A program made the translations under genes and the position numbers. From Zeus faber (lineage: Eukaryota; Chordata; Actinopteri; Zeiformes; Zeidae): DNA of 64,000 nt. A model generated the notes under the pieces. That model made no database searches, was not told where the DNA came from, and was given only the letters and a program-made list of their open reading frames with translations. The stretch is taken from contig OY482846.1 of NCBI GenBank assembly GCA_960531495.1, positions 34,911,311 to 34,975,310 of the forward strand. Reading direction: 5' to 3'. This document shows, piece by piece, positions 13,600-25,500 of the stretch; within the stretch, counting starts at the first letter, position 1, and each line of letters opens with the position of its first letter.

Positions 13600-14440
13600 A
13601 ACGGGTGTAGAGCTCAGCCTCCACAGGTGGTGGAGCGGCGTGCTGCAGTCACCGCAGTCTGGACTTTTCCGTGTGGCCCCGGGGGGAGGGAAGCCGACCG
13701 AAAGCGGGAGCCAGAAGAGGCAGAGGGAGTAAAAGAGTCGCATCGTGCTCCAGGACACCGCACTCTGTGCTCCTCTGGAGGGGCACAGGGACTCCTGCTG
13801 GGGGGGAAAGTCCAGCTGGTGGCGGTAAGGCACCTCAAAGCTGCTCTGCCAACCGCCAATAAAGCCCGAAGAGGAGGAAGAAGAAGAAGACGAAGAACAA
13901 GAAGCAGCGACTGACAGGCAAGCTTCACCTGCCTTCTTTTGGCGGTGGCCGTTTCGACCCCTCTCCTCTGGGACGCGCGTCTTTTGATTCGGTTCACTGG
14001 AACGAAAAAAAAAAAAAAAAAAAAAAGACGAGTTCGCCGACGACGCTCGCGAACGACTCGTTCTCGCCGTGGATTCGTTCAGAGCGAAGTCCGCGCAGGG
14101 AGTCTGCCGGCGCGCAAGCCTGCGAAAACGAGTTCGACACTTCGTTGCCATTTCGTGGGGTTTGGTTGCCGAGCGCCCGAGGGCAGTTGACTGCGTTTCG
14201 TGACGATTCCGGGATCGATTTGCCGTTCGAGAACGGCAAACTGCATCTGCAACAAGAACGAACACGGCAAGCAATGAAGTGCAGGGAGGGGAAGACGGCG
14301 GCCTGGAAGAGCCAGGGCGACACGGTGACATCCAGGACGGCACGACTGTGCGGTCCCGTCCAAGCCCTGCAGGGCTACGGCGTGCACCTGCCAAAGAAGA
14401 CAGCTGCAGCTGTTTTCCTTGTTCCACGCAATCTCATTTC
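13600..14440. promoter_or_regulatory. CpG-rich block, candidate promoter/5-prime exon region for sts
   Basis: Unusually dense in CG, especially 14035-14235, where CG recurs every few bases, in a window otherwise CG-poor. It includes an A22 run (about 14006-14027) and a repeat tail (13811-13905). It lies about 5.1 kb upstream of the sts start codon. The first sts coding exon appears to open with a splice acceptor, so an upstream non-coding exon must exist, and this is the only CpG-island-like region upstream. Its long open frames on both strands match no protein I recognise. The link to sts is inference. Confidence 0.45.
13811..13905 (+). repeat. Fish interspersed-repeat tail ending in an AAGAAG run
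   Basis: The segment CTGGTGGCGGTAAGGCACCT, then GCCAACCGCCAATAAAGCCC and a GAAGAAGAAG tail, has the look of a repeat common in teleost genomes. It sits inside the CpG-rich block, so part of that block is transposon-derived. Confidence 0.5.
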
Positions 14441-14812
14441 TAGCTGTAGTTTCTTTTGTTGATATAATGTAATACATACATATTATATGAAGGTATATAT
14501 ATCTCTACACATGAATGTAGTTCATAATCACAATTGCAATTATCTTGCTACATATAGCACGGCAGGCAGGTCACTAAGGCACACACACTCACACTCCTGG
14601 TGCAACAATCAAAACATAATCGCAACGCATTAAAAGTAATAATCTATCATAACACATGTAACATGGCTAACTTACACTAACAACAGCATAACAATTAACA
14701 TTACTGTAACTAAGAACACGTTAGACAATCCCTTTCCCCGACAAGCCCAAAACACAAAATAAACAAAGCATGCTGGGAAATCACCACCCCACCTCTATTC
14801 CCCAACATGCGG

Positions 14813-14850
<38 letters not shown>

Positions 14851-16008
14851 TTTTAAACTGCTATTATATTTTTATACTGTGATCCAGTCCCAGTGCCATG
14901 ATAGACTTTACGGCGCAATATTTTACATTTGTAGTATCCTACACACCATGTATGTATTACAAACATGTTTCCAATTACCCTGTGAGGTTATCCATCATGG
15001 TGATATCTGTATAAGCGAAAGCCAGTGCGTATATAGTTTTTATTTTATTTACATTTTATTTGACTTTTTTTTGTTCTTTATCACTCTTGTCCTTTGACTT
15101 TGACTCTTGAGCTGCTGTTACAAGTGAGTTTCCCCCGGTGTGTGATTGATAACGTGCGTCTTATCTTGATGCTGCTCATGTTACTTGTTTCTGGTTTCAT
15201 CACAGTACAAACCTCCTCTAGTTTCAGTTAGTTGCTATGTAGGAATTAGGTCAACTATTATGTTTGGTTGAGTAACTATTGTGCATAACCACCGGGTGCG
15301 TTGCAAAGACATTTCACTGCATATATGTATGAACGTGTGTATATGTATGTGGCAAATAAACCTCTTGAATCCTCTTCAATCAGAAAACGGTGTCCTTCTT
15401 ACTGACACAAAAAGTCTTATGGCTTTATGGTGTTATGCTATTAAAACATGTTTGTTCTGAAACATATAATGTTGGAAAAGTGAATGATCTATGAGGTTTT
15501 AGTGCACAGAATTCAGATAAATTAACCATTGAACCTTAACCTGGTGACCAGTCTCCCATCATCTCTCGTGCAGGTCAACCTGCGATGACATGAAAAGCTT
15601 TTTAAGATGAACCCATTTCCACCGCCCTACCTGGGTGTCTGCGTTTTAACGTCACTAGTGTGGCCGAACCAAAACAACGCGTGCATATAACGTTAACGCA
15701 AGCTACTTTAGAAGACGAAAAAAAACAGCAGCTTTAGGAACGATGAATCTCTCTGACTTACTTTGATGAAAATGGCGACAGCAAACCAACATGAACGGAG
15801 ATATCAGTGCGAAAGCGAGGGCTCTGCGCCTCTTTGTTTATGTCCTCTACCTGCTGTCCAGAGCCTTTTTTTCCAAGTGGGAAGCTTCAAAAAATCTAGC
15901 CTCGTGCTCAACTTTTTTTGCTTTTATTGCAGCTTTGTACACAACACAGATGTACCATTTCACAAATAAAAGTATGCAAACGCGTGATCCCCACACAGGC
16001 TCTGTTGA
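14441..16008. other. Gene-free stretch with TA repeat and a LINE 3-prime end
   Basis: Holds a (TA)n tract (about 14815-14843) and a LINE 3-prime terminal segment (15225-15375). A CG-containing patch at 15640-15800 includes AAAATGGCGACAG; an open frame of 102 codons begins at 15791 but resembles no known protein. Confidence 0.45.
15225..15375 (+). mobile_element. 3-prime end of APE-type LINE, plus strand
   Basis: The CCGGGTGCGTTGCAAAGACA core and the terminal AAATAAACCTCTTGAATCC match the ends at 23105-23218 (plus) and, in reverse, 22222-22300 and 50985-51060. It is 5-prime truncated, as LINE insertions often are. Confidence 0.75.
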
Positions 16009-16009
16009 A

Positions 16010-16405
16010 GATGAAAGAAGAATCTTTAATTGTCACGCAACAGACCACACTACATGCATAAACACACACACACACACATGCACATGCTTTGGATGGTGAC
16101 CAGTGAATTGACGCCTCGTCATTTAACCCATCCTGGCTTGTCCTTCCTCCGGGGGGGCAGCCAGGAGCAGTGGGCAGCATTCGTCGACGCGCCCGGGGAC
16201 CTTGTAACAAGTGTCAATTGCTGGTCAGATGATGATGTGTGCATGTTTTGGGTGGGGGTCCTTACTGATGGTAGGTGGAGGAAACCCCATGTGAGCACGG
16301 GGAGAACATGCAAACTCCACACAGAGAGGCTCCTATTTGGGAGATAACCCACCGGACCACGGTGCCAACAGCGCCCCAGGCGGGAATCGAACCCAGGACC
16401 TGACA
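16010..16405 (-). mobile_element. tRNA-headed SINE (family B), minus strand
   Basis: Matches 36100-36531 along its length, including GAGAACATGCAAACTCCACA and, at the head, GGGAATCGAACCC (B-box complement at 16382-16394). The outermost head is lost compared with the other copy. The CA-rich segment lies near the tail. Confidence 0.75.
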
Positions 16406-16599
16406 AAATACCCACAAAATTATACCACGATTATACCCTTCCTACCCTTCCAATACCTTCAGTTATTGTGAGTTTGACGTCATCTGTCATTGTTTGGACA
16501 TTGTTAAATTGAATTAGTTTGCGCCTGACTATGATGTACCACAGCGCATGAGACTTTTAACTATGGTGACCAGACGTCCCGGTCAAAAATATAGTTGCA

Positions 16600-17165
16600 G
16601 GCAGCAATACACACGGTCCAGTGTGGTCAGTGCGGCGGTGCGACTGGTGTTCAACCAGCCAAAGAGGGCACATGTCACTCCGCTGCTCATCGAGCTCCAC
16701 TGGTTACCTGTAGCCGCCCGCATCAAGTTCAAGTCTCTTACGCTGGCCTACAGAGTGATTGCTGGGAATGCTCCCGCCTACTTAAATGCTCTTGTAAGAG
16801 CACATGTTGCCCCCCGGATGCTGCGCTCCTCAAATGAGCGTCGCCTGGCTCTGCCGGCCATACAGCCACGGCAATCCAGGCTATTCTCATTTGTAGTTCC
16901 ACGTTGGTGGAACGAGCTGCCAAAAATGACCAGAGCGGGGACCTCCCTCTCTGTCTTTAAGAAGCACTTGAAGACCCAGCTCTTCAGTGAGTACCTCCTG
17001 TCCTGACCTACAATTACTTAGCACTACCTAGCAGTATTTATTGTTACACTAATGTTGTTGTTACACTAATCTCTGTCGCAATGTAGCTTGAATGTTATTC
17101 TCCCTTGTAAGTCGCTTTGGATAAAAGCGTCTGCTAAATGACTAAATGTAAATGTAAATGTAAAC
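16600..17165 (+). pseudogene. L2-type LINE, ORF2 C-terminus and 3-prime tail
   Basis: An open frame (16548-17006) ends in the C-terminal domain typical of L2 LINEs: L-H-W-L-P near its start, then P-R-W-W-N-E-L-P and F-K-K-H-L-K-T-Q-L-F. The 3-prime region has the L2-type tail GTCGCTTTGGATAAAAGCG followed by (AAATGT)n-like iterations. It is 5-prime truncated. Confidence 0.85.
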
Positions 17166-18035
17166 GTAAATGTCTTATTAGGCACCTATTACAGGTTGCA
17201 GTTACAAATTTTTGAGTTCCTACGATTCCACTATACTCCACTCTTCTATTCCACTATTTCACTAATTTCTGCTTGAAATATAGACCGATGGGAATAAATG
17301 TGAACCACAGTTCGCCGCACAGGGCGATGCCACCTGGTTGGTTTGTACTGAGTTATAAATGTGTCAATAAATGTATAAATAAAAAAATAGATAAATAAAT
17401 GTGGCAATATATAATGTAAATATTTCAAAACAAATACACAATAAATTCATCTTCCTTGTATTATGAAAATGATTATGGTTATTGTTACCAGTATTTATAA
17501 TTCAGGAAGTTTGTATCCATTGATCTGAGGAATGTCTATAAATTCTGTCATTGGTGTTACTGGGTTTTTATTTTGTAGAACTTGCTCTTTTTTCAAACAT
17601 AATAAAGTTTAAGAGTAATCAAATAATACCTGTCACTTTGTGACTTGGTTAAGTGTATGGTTGTTGTATGGTTAATTGTTTGTGTCTTATAACCCTTTAG
17701 TTAAAGTCCAATCACGACTATATCTGTACTTGACACTACAAGTACTATACACTACAAATTTTATTAATCTTGTATATTAGCGCCGCGGATCCATGACATC
17801 CATGGACTACTGACGCCATTTTTTTTCATTAACAAAAAAATTATTATTGATGGGTTTTTAATGAAATTAACTGTTAAATTAATCTACCCATCAATAATAA
17901 TGAAATTATCATTGATGGGTAAAAATAGAATAGTAATAATAATAATAATAATTGTTCCCCATCCTGATGAAAACACCCTCTGTATGGCGTATGCAAAAGC
18001 GCCTACATGTACTCGTGCATGAACATGCGATACAC
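17166..18035. other. AT-rich, no gene recognised
   Basis: AT-rich DNA with an inverted repeat at 17841-17900 (15-bp arms TTATTATTGATGGGT, with a further ATTGATGGGT at 17911) and an AAT run near 17930-17950. Confidence 0.5.
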
Positions 18036-18631
18036 TTAAAGGTACAATATGCAACTTTTCCGCATTAAATTGTCTAAAATGACTAGATTTGAGTTATACT
18101 GTATATATTTTGAGTTGTGTACTTACATTATCCCAAATGTTTACAACAAATTTCAAACCCAAAGAAATCCATCATTTTAATGTTATTTTAATGTTGGTAA
18201 CGGACCATTTCATTAGGTCGCCTGTCATGGTGTCTATTCCCTTTAAACCCTCTACTGCTATAACTTCCGGTGACCATTGGATGTAACATCAGAGATCTCG
18301 ACGTGACCTCTTTTTCAAGACCTTTTTCTACTCCATTATATTGTTTGTATTGCTCTTCTACTACTCTACTAACTATTGTTAGGTGGTGCACGATCATTCA
18401 TTGCATTTTGCTGCGTGTTCTGTTGCGGAAATTGTCCCCGTAAACAGACACGTGTCAAATGACGACTACCCCAAGATCCCATGCTACTTCTGATGTCATT
18501 GGACGCCATCTTGTTTGTTATTGTTTTGATTGCGAGATTGAGAGACCATGCTGATAATATACCAGCAGTTATATAAGTAACATATTGTACCAGAAGTTAC
18601 ATATTGCAGAAGGTACATATTGTACCTTTAA
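18036..18631. mobile_element. MITE with terminal inverted repeats
   Basis: Left end TTAAAGGTACAATATG (18036-18051) is the exact reverse complement of the right end (18616-18631). The 596-bp interior has no transposase. No clear target-site duplication is visible, so the superfamily is unassigned. Confidence 0.7.
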
Positions 18632-19510
18632 AAGTGGTCCCAGTTTGGGGGTTTGAAAATGTGGTCATCCTACTTTTGACGCACGTAGCCTAACATAAAT
18701 CACATTAGGCCTTGTTCAAAGTAGATAAAAAATGATATCCTCTATTATTGGTGATGATTTATTCTTGCTCTGTTAAGCAATCAAAGGGAAAAATAAGTTG
18801 CCACTCATCGTGCAAAATACGAAAGTCTGTCTGTCTAAAAGTTTGAATTAATATGGCATTTAAGTCCACAACTATATAAAATAAAAATATAAACTAAAAA
18901 TATTTTAATGAACAATTTAACCTGACAAAGATTTTACTTTGACTTAAATGTCAATGTTGCCAAGTGAAGGTGGGTTCATACATGTGTAATGTCTGTACAG
19001 TACAGTTTGCAGCACACAGACTGAAATAAGGGTTTCCTGACTAAAATAACCAATCAGGGAATTAATGAACGAATCGAAGGAACTGAAAGAACTGGAGGAA
19101 ACGGTTCTGAACAATTTCCACCAGTTCTTTGGGTTCCGTCACCGTGTCGTTCGCGAGCAACTTCTAGCTGTAGTTTTTGGCAGAAGGCAAAACAAATAGG
19201 GTCAAACTTGTTGAGTTACTTACGTTTTAAAAAATACATAGATATTTCTTGCACCACTGCACACCATTGCATTTGCACACAATGGACATGGTGTGGAGAG
19301 CATTTGTTCCAGCTCCTACATGGAGGATGAACTATCACACCCACCCACCTATGGTGGGTGGGTGTGATAGTTCATCCTCCCACCCACACCACGCACGTCC
19401 TTGCACTTTGGAGTCAGAGTTTTCCTTAAAAGTTGTGCAAGGCAGACACAGCTTGTTGCCAAACTTCTTGGTGCGTTTCTTTCTAAAGCAGCAGTTTGCT
19501 CTGTTCTCAG
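18632..19510. other. Upstream flank of sts, no gene
   Basis: AT-rich in the first part. The last 200 bases carry the 59-bp palindrome and a pyrimidine-rich tract ending in an acceptor-like TTCTCAG at 19504-19510, five bases before the sts ATG. Confidence 0.5.
19322..19380. repeat. 59-bp near-perfect palindrome upstream of sts
   Basis: Two 28-base arms (19322-19349 and 19353-19380) are exact reverse complements, separated by TAT. The inner part is C/G-rich (CCCACCCACC / GGTGGGTGGG). It ends 136 bp before the sts start codon. Confidence 0.95.
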
Positions 19511-19515
19511 GTTAC

Positions 19516-22500
19516 ATGGAGTCTCTTCCTCAATACTCTCTGCTGCTTCTGCTGCTGCTGGGAGCAGCTCAGAGCTCCCATTCAGACCAGGACAGACCCA
19601 ACTTTGTCCTGATCATGGTGGACGATTTGGGGATTGGGGACTTGGGCTGCTATGGAAACACAACTTTAAGGTAGTGAAAAGATCTGTTAATAGTTTGATG
19701 ATGTCACTTTTGAGTGGAATAAATCCTATCTAACAATAAAAAAATCACAGATTGTGGCTCCCTGTCTTGAAATTGGGGTTCCTTGATATTAAAAAGTGAT
19801 AGCTTGACACTAGATTAATTTGATACCTGTTGTTAACAAAGAAAATGTCCTTTCAACTGCGACATAGTTAATATTGTTGTTTAAGTTAAATATATATCTC
19901 AGTCTCTCTGTCCTCACTGCGTGACTGTGGAGGCGATTGCCCGACCGCAGCAGCTGGAACAGTCTCTTGTTGGGGTGGTGAGGATCCCTCATGATTCTCG
20001 ATCTGCTACTACACCTCTGCTACTACATTGCCTTGTGACGTGGCGCTGCCCATTNNNNNNNNNNNNNNNNNNNNNNNNNNNNNNNNNNNNNNNNNNNNNN
20101 NNNNNNNNNNNNNNNNNNNNNNNNNNNNNNNNNNNNNNNNNNNNNNNNNNNNNNNNNNNNNNNNNNNNNNNNNNNNNNNNNNNNNNNNNNNNNNNNNNNN
20201 NNNNNNNNNNNNNNNNNNNNNNNNNNNNNNNNNNNNNNNNNNNNNNNNNNNNNNCACCTCTGCCAAGCATCATTCTGGCAAATGTCCAGTCCCTGGAGAA
20301 CAAGATGGATGACCTTCAAGCGAGGATTACATTCCAACGGGATACGAGAAACTGTTGCGTCCTCTGCCTGACCGAGGACATGGCTGAACCCACTGGTTCC
20401 GGATGAAGCCATTCGTCCAGCCTAATCCTTCTCCGTGTTCTGCGCCGACAGGTCAGAAGAGTCGGGGAAATCCAAGGGTGGAGGCATCTGCCTCATGATA
20501 AACAGCGGCTGGTGTAACTCCAAAAACATCAAGACTCTCTCCCGCTCCTGCTCGCGGAACCTGGAACAGCTGACTATCTCATGCCGTCCATTGTACCTCC
20601 CCCAGGAATTTAGCACAGTCATCATTACAGCAGTTTATATTCCACGGCAAGCAGACACCGACACAGCACTATTGGACCTGTATGATGTGTTGTGCAGACT
20701 TCAGAACAATGCGGCTGTGGTGGTGACTGGGGACTTTAACAAGGTGAAACCTGAAAAAACTTCTGCCTAGTTCTGCCAACACATCACGTGTGCTACCAGG
20801 GGAGATAGAACTTTGGACCACTGCTACACACCATACAAGAACGGATACAAGACCGTCCCGCTCCCTGCTTTTGGGAAATCGGATCATTCCACTATTTCCT
20901 GTTTACAAGCCGTCCATCGCGTGTGGAACGATAGTGACAAGGGACGTAAAGCGATGGTCAGACCAATCAAAGGCTACGCTTCAGGACGCTTTTACTGACG
21001 TAGACTGGGACATGTTCGCATCAAGTTCCAGTGACGTCAGCGAGTTTATGGAAGTAGGTACGTGGTTTATAGCTATGTTAGCGGATAGCATCGTTCCCAC
21101 GGTGAAATTTCGGATATTTCCGAACCAGAAACCGTGGGTCGATAAATCCACCCGCGGTGGTCTGAATGCTTGCACGGCTGCTTACAACGACCGCCTTGTA
21201 TCCGGAAATATGGACAGTTACAAAGCAGCATTGTACAATCTGCGGAGGGAAGTCCACAGACAATGCGGTCTCCCAGGTACTGCACACCATGCTCACGCAC
21301 CTAGATGGCTGGAAGGGGGCCTATGTGAGATTGCTGTTCATCGACTATAGTACAGCTTTCAATATCATAGTCCCCACCAGACTGGCTGTCAAGCTGAAGG
21401 AGCTAGGGGTGAGCACTCTGCTGTGTGCCTGGATCCTTGACTTCCTCTCAGCCCGGCCCCAGGTGGTCAGGGTGGGGAGGCACATGTCTAGTTCCTTCAC
21501 CCTGAACACTGGATCCCCCCCAGGGCTGTGTCCTCAGCCCCCATCTGTACACACATGACTGTGTTGCCAGGTCCAGCTCCAACACCATCATCAAGTTTGC
21601 TGACAACACCGTCATGGTGGGCCTGATCACCGTCGATGATGAGAAGGCATACCGTGAGGAGGTGGTCACTCTGGTGCCAGGACAACAGCCTACTCCTGAA
21701 CGTCAGCAAAGCCAAGGAGCTGATTGTGGACTTTAGGTGGGGATTACAACCAAGGACACACGCGCCGTTGATGATTAATGGGACTTCTGTTGACAGGGTG
21801 AGCAGCCTCAAGTACCTGGGAGTCCACATTGCTGAGGACTTAACATGGAATACACATACAGACACTCTGGTGAGAAAGGCGAGGCAGCGTCTTTACCACC
21901 TCAGGCAGCGGAAGAAATCCAGAGTCTCGTGAGTATCATCAAGTCCTTCTACTCTGGAGCAGTGGAGAGCATCCTAACAGGCAACATCACTGCCTGGTTT
22001 GGGAACTGTACTGCACAGGACAGGTGGGCCCTGGAGAGGGTGGTATGGTCAGCTGAGCATACCACCGGAACTACCCTCCCCTCCCTGCAGGACTTATACA
22101 CCAGGAGGTGTAGTAGCAGATCGAGGATCATGAAGGATCCTCTCCACCCCAACAACAGATGGTTGTTCCAGCTGCTGGACAGAGAGACTGAGACAGTTTC
22201 TGGCCGCAAGATCAATATTCAAGAGATTCAAGAGGTTTATTTGTCCCATACATATACATACGTTCATACATACGTATATGCAGTGAAATGTCTTTTCCCC
22301 TTGGAATGTAATTCTCGCTCAAAGGTCATCCATCTTGTTCTTAAGGGACTGGACATTAGCAAGAATGATGCTTGGCAGAGGTGGACAGTAAGGTTTCGTC
22401 TTCATTCTGACCTGAATGCCACCACATTTACCGTGGTGCATCCTCGGTGAGCCCACCCGTGGAACAGCAGCTCCATTGTTGTTGTTGAAAAAAGCGTTGA

Positions 22501-25500
22501 TGCGTAAAATCTCTCTGGATCCGCGGATAAAAAGTCCCAAAGTTGATCTTTTGGGAAAAATGTTATATCCACGAGTGCATCGTGCACCGTAGGAGATCAC
22601 TGCGTATGAGTTTCTGCCAGACATAGTGATATAAAACAGATAAAAATACAAAAATGTGCATAATCAACAAGGAGCGCTTGTGCAGGCAGGCGTAACGGGC
22701 AGCGCCGCGTCACAATCAAACCATAAGGACTGTCACACATAGACCCCACTGCCTTATTGTTCCTTATGTTGCCTACTGTACTGCATACTGTATCACTATA
22801 CTGGGTCATAGCATACTGTGCTGTATTGCTGTTGTGTTTAATGTTACTGTATTGCTGTGCTGTACTGTTGTATACTGTACTGTATATCTCCACACACACT
22901 ACCTCACTTTATTCACATGCCACTTTACTGCACATATCTATATATACATAATAGTCTATTCCTTTCATTTCTATTTTGTATCCCTACTTTGTATATTACC
23001 ATTTTCTCACCCTTATTTTATTCAATTTACCAGTTGAATTGTGTTTTAGGAATCAGTTAGTTTAGTTAGTTAGTTAGTTATTGTGCCAGTTAGTTACAGA
23101 CCAGTTAGCTACTTGTTGTGATTAATCTCCGGGTGCGTTGCAATGTCATTTCACTACATATATGTATGCTTGTATGTATATGTATGTGACAAATAAACAT
23201 CTTGAAATCTTGAAACATTGTGTATAGATAGATAGACACTTTACAGTGTTACAGCATCTAACATAGAAAACAATAGATAATAATAATAAAGTGACAATGG
23301 CAATATGCAAATTCACAAAAAAAGTACATATACAATAAACCATAATCAAAATAAACCTAAACAATTAACAAGAAATACAAGGAAGAATAATCAATAAACT
23401 ACCAGATCAACAATTTCAATATGAACATTTTTTTTAATTTAAAGTAGAGTTAGAGTAGGATATTTTTATTTATTTAGTTTTTACCTGAAAGAAAATAAAA
23501 GATTATTAAAACACTGGTGGAAATGATCACAATACACTGGTATTGTGATTATCCAAAAATATTTAAAAATGATTGAAAGTGTTTAACCCCCTTTGTTTTC
23601 CCTATAGATATTTTCAGGAGTTGATGTATTTCCTCTCTTCTGTTTATTTGACTTCTCAAATGTATTCCCTGCATCAGAACTATGTTTTGGAACATCTGTG
23701 CTAATAGCTTTTCATTCCAGCACCCCAAACATCGACCGCCTAGCCCAGGAGGGCGTGAGGCTGACGCAGCACCTCGTAGCCGCACCACTCTGCACGCCCA
23801 GCAGGGCAGCGTTCCTCACCGGACGTTACCCCATCCGCTCAGGCCAGTTTAGCCTCTTTTTTTTTTTTTTTCATTAACCTGTGCTGTCTCCATGCTTGGC
23901 ATACGGCACAGGGTAATTGTATGGCATTGTATCCAAGACAGTTAATGTGCAAGTGGCGTTCAACTTCTCGACCTGCAATGCCACTCTTCATTCATTCTTT
24001 AATAATCGAGAACTGCTGCAATAACTGGAGGGAGGAAAGGAGAGGGATGTAACCAGGAGGGTGTTGGGGGTGTGTTCAAAGCGGGGGTGCTGGTGGTGTG
24101 TGTATGTGTGTTATGTGTGTGTGTTATGTGTGTGCGTGTGAAGTGTCCACCGGTGAGTATATGTGAGTGGTGAGTGGTCTGCTGGGGCAACAGCCTCACC
24201 ACAGCTGACAGGAAGAGACTTGACAAACTGATCAAGAAGGCCAGCCCTGTCCTGGGGGGCCCCCTGGACCCAGTGCAGGTGGTGGGAGAAAGGAGGATGA
24301 TGGCTAAGCTGTCATCCATGATGGAGAATGAATCCCACCATATGCATAACACTCTGATGGCACTGGAGAGCGTGTGGGAAGGAGCTATCGCAGGTTCTTC
24401 CTTCCAGCGGCTGTCAGACTGTATAACCAACAGTGCAGCCAGTAGACCCAACCACACACACACACAGACACAAAACTGTGAAAAATCCAAGTTCAATCTT
24501 TTTATAGTTTAAACAAAAAAAAGAAGAGTGCACAGTGCAATCCCTGATGTGCAATGTGTCAAGATATGTGCAATACACTTAGTAATATCTGGTTCCTATT
24601 TATGGTGATTTATTTTTTATTTTCTATGTTTATATATTTTATATTGTTTATAGTGTGTACTTGATATGCTCTTTACTTTCTGCTGTCCCCTTTTTGCTGC
24701 TGGAATGATGTAAATTTCCCCGTTGTGGGACTAATAAAAGTATATCTTATCCTATCTTATCTTATATGGGACCTGGTTCCAGTGTATAAGGTCAGTATTA
24801 TATCGTACCACCTCCAAGCAGTGGAAAAAGCCCCGAAGCCATCCATGAGGCCTGCGGCCATACAGACGCTCCACCACCTCAGGAAATCCTGGGCACCCTG
24901 CCCTGCAGCCACAGAAGACCCCCAAGCCCCCAGAGAAGCCGGGAGCCTGTGGAGCAAAACCCAGACCCGGCCCCTGAGGAGCATAACCAAGTCTTGGAGC
25001 ACGCATCATTCAACCCTGCACCCTCAGGGGTGCAGGGTTGAATGACTCTCGAAATAGAATGGAATGACTTTCGATTTTAAGGTCACGATTTGATTTTCGA
25101 TTTCAACATATGTACCTAAACAGTTTAGAACTTTATCAAAAGTAGACTTTAGAATAAACAATAAGTTACTTATTACACTACTTTTAAATTACTCGTCAAA
25201 TAACCTCAGAAAAAGGGATATTTTTACAAGAGGGGAACGCTGGTAGTAAAAGGCAAATGACTACCTGCAGCTCTGATCAGAGCGCTCTTTTCTCCAAACA
25301 AAGCCAATAAAAACTCTAGATGTATTTCATTTACTCCATTACCTGCTGCTGCTCCGCTGCAGGCTACTCCTTAAAAAATTCCTGCCTGTGTTCTCAAATG
25401 TCACGTGGCCCGGCAGGTCTGCAGCTGGTAGTCGGGAACCTCTGCACAAGAGGAAATTCCGTCTGTGATGGTCGGATTTATTTCCCACTTTCATCGCCAC

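Larger units (their letters stand above)
20028..23218 (+). pseudogene. APE-type non-LTR retrotransposon in sts intron 1, degenerate and interrupted
   Basis: The 5-prime end begins near 20028 and is interrupted by the assembly gap. An apurinic endonuclease domain follows (about 20255-21000, with V-x-G-D-F-N near 20720). The frame then jumps directly to RT (about 21290-22190), so the RT fingers region is deleted. The catalytic box reads F-A-D-N instead of F-A-D-D (about 21595-21606). A minus-strand relative (22222-22740) splits the 3-prime part, and the 3-prime UTR resumes at about 22741 and ends near 23218 at AAATAAACATCTTGAAATC. Likely Jockey/CR1 superfamily; finer class uncertain. Confidence 0.8.

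Noticed and set aside
13585-14427. 280-codon minus-strand frame in the CpG-rich block
   Set aside because: Low-complexity Ser/Arg content, an A-run translated as poly-Phe, competing frames on both strands, and no family match.
15791-16099. 102-codon frame starting after AAAATGGCGACAG
   Set aside because: No family similarity, and it runs into a SINE; more likely chance or transposon-derived.
23847-23848. GT at 23847 as the exon 2 donor of sts
   Set aside because: It would shift the reading frame into exon 3.
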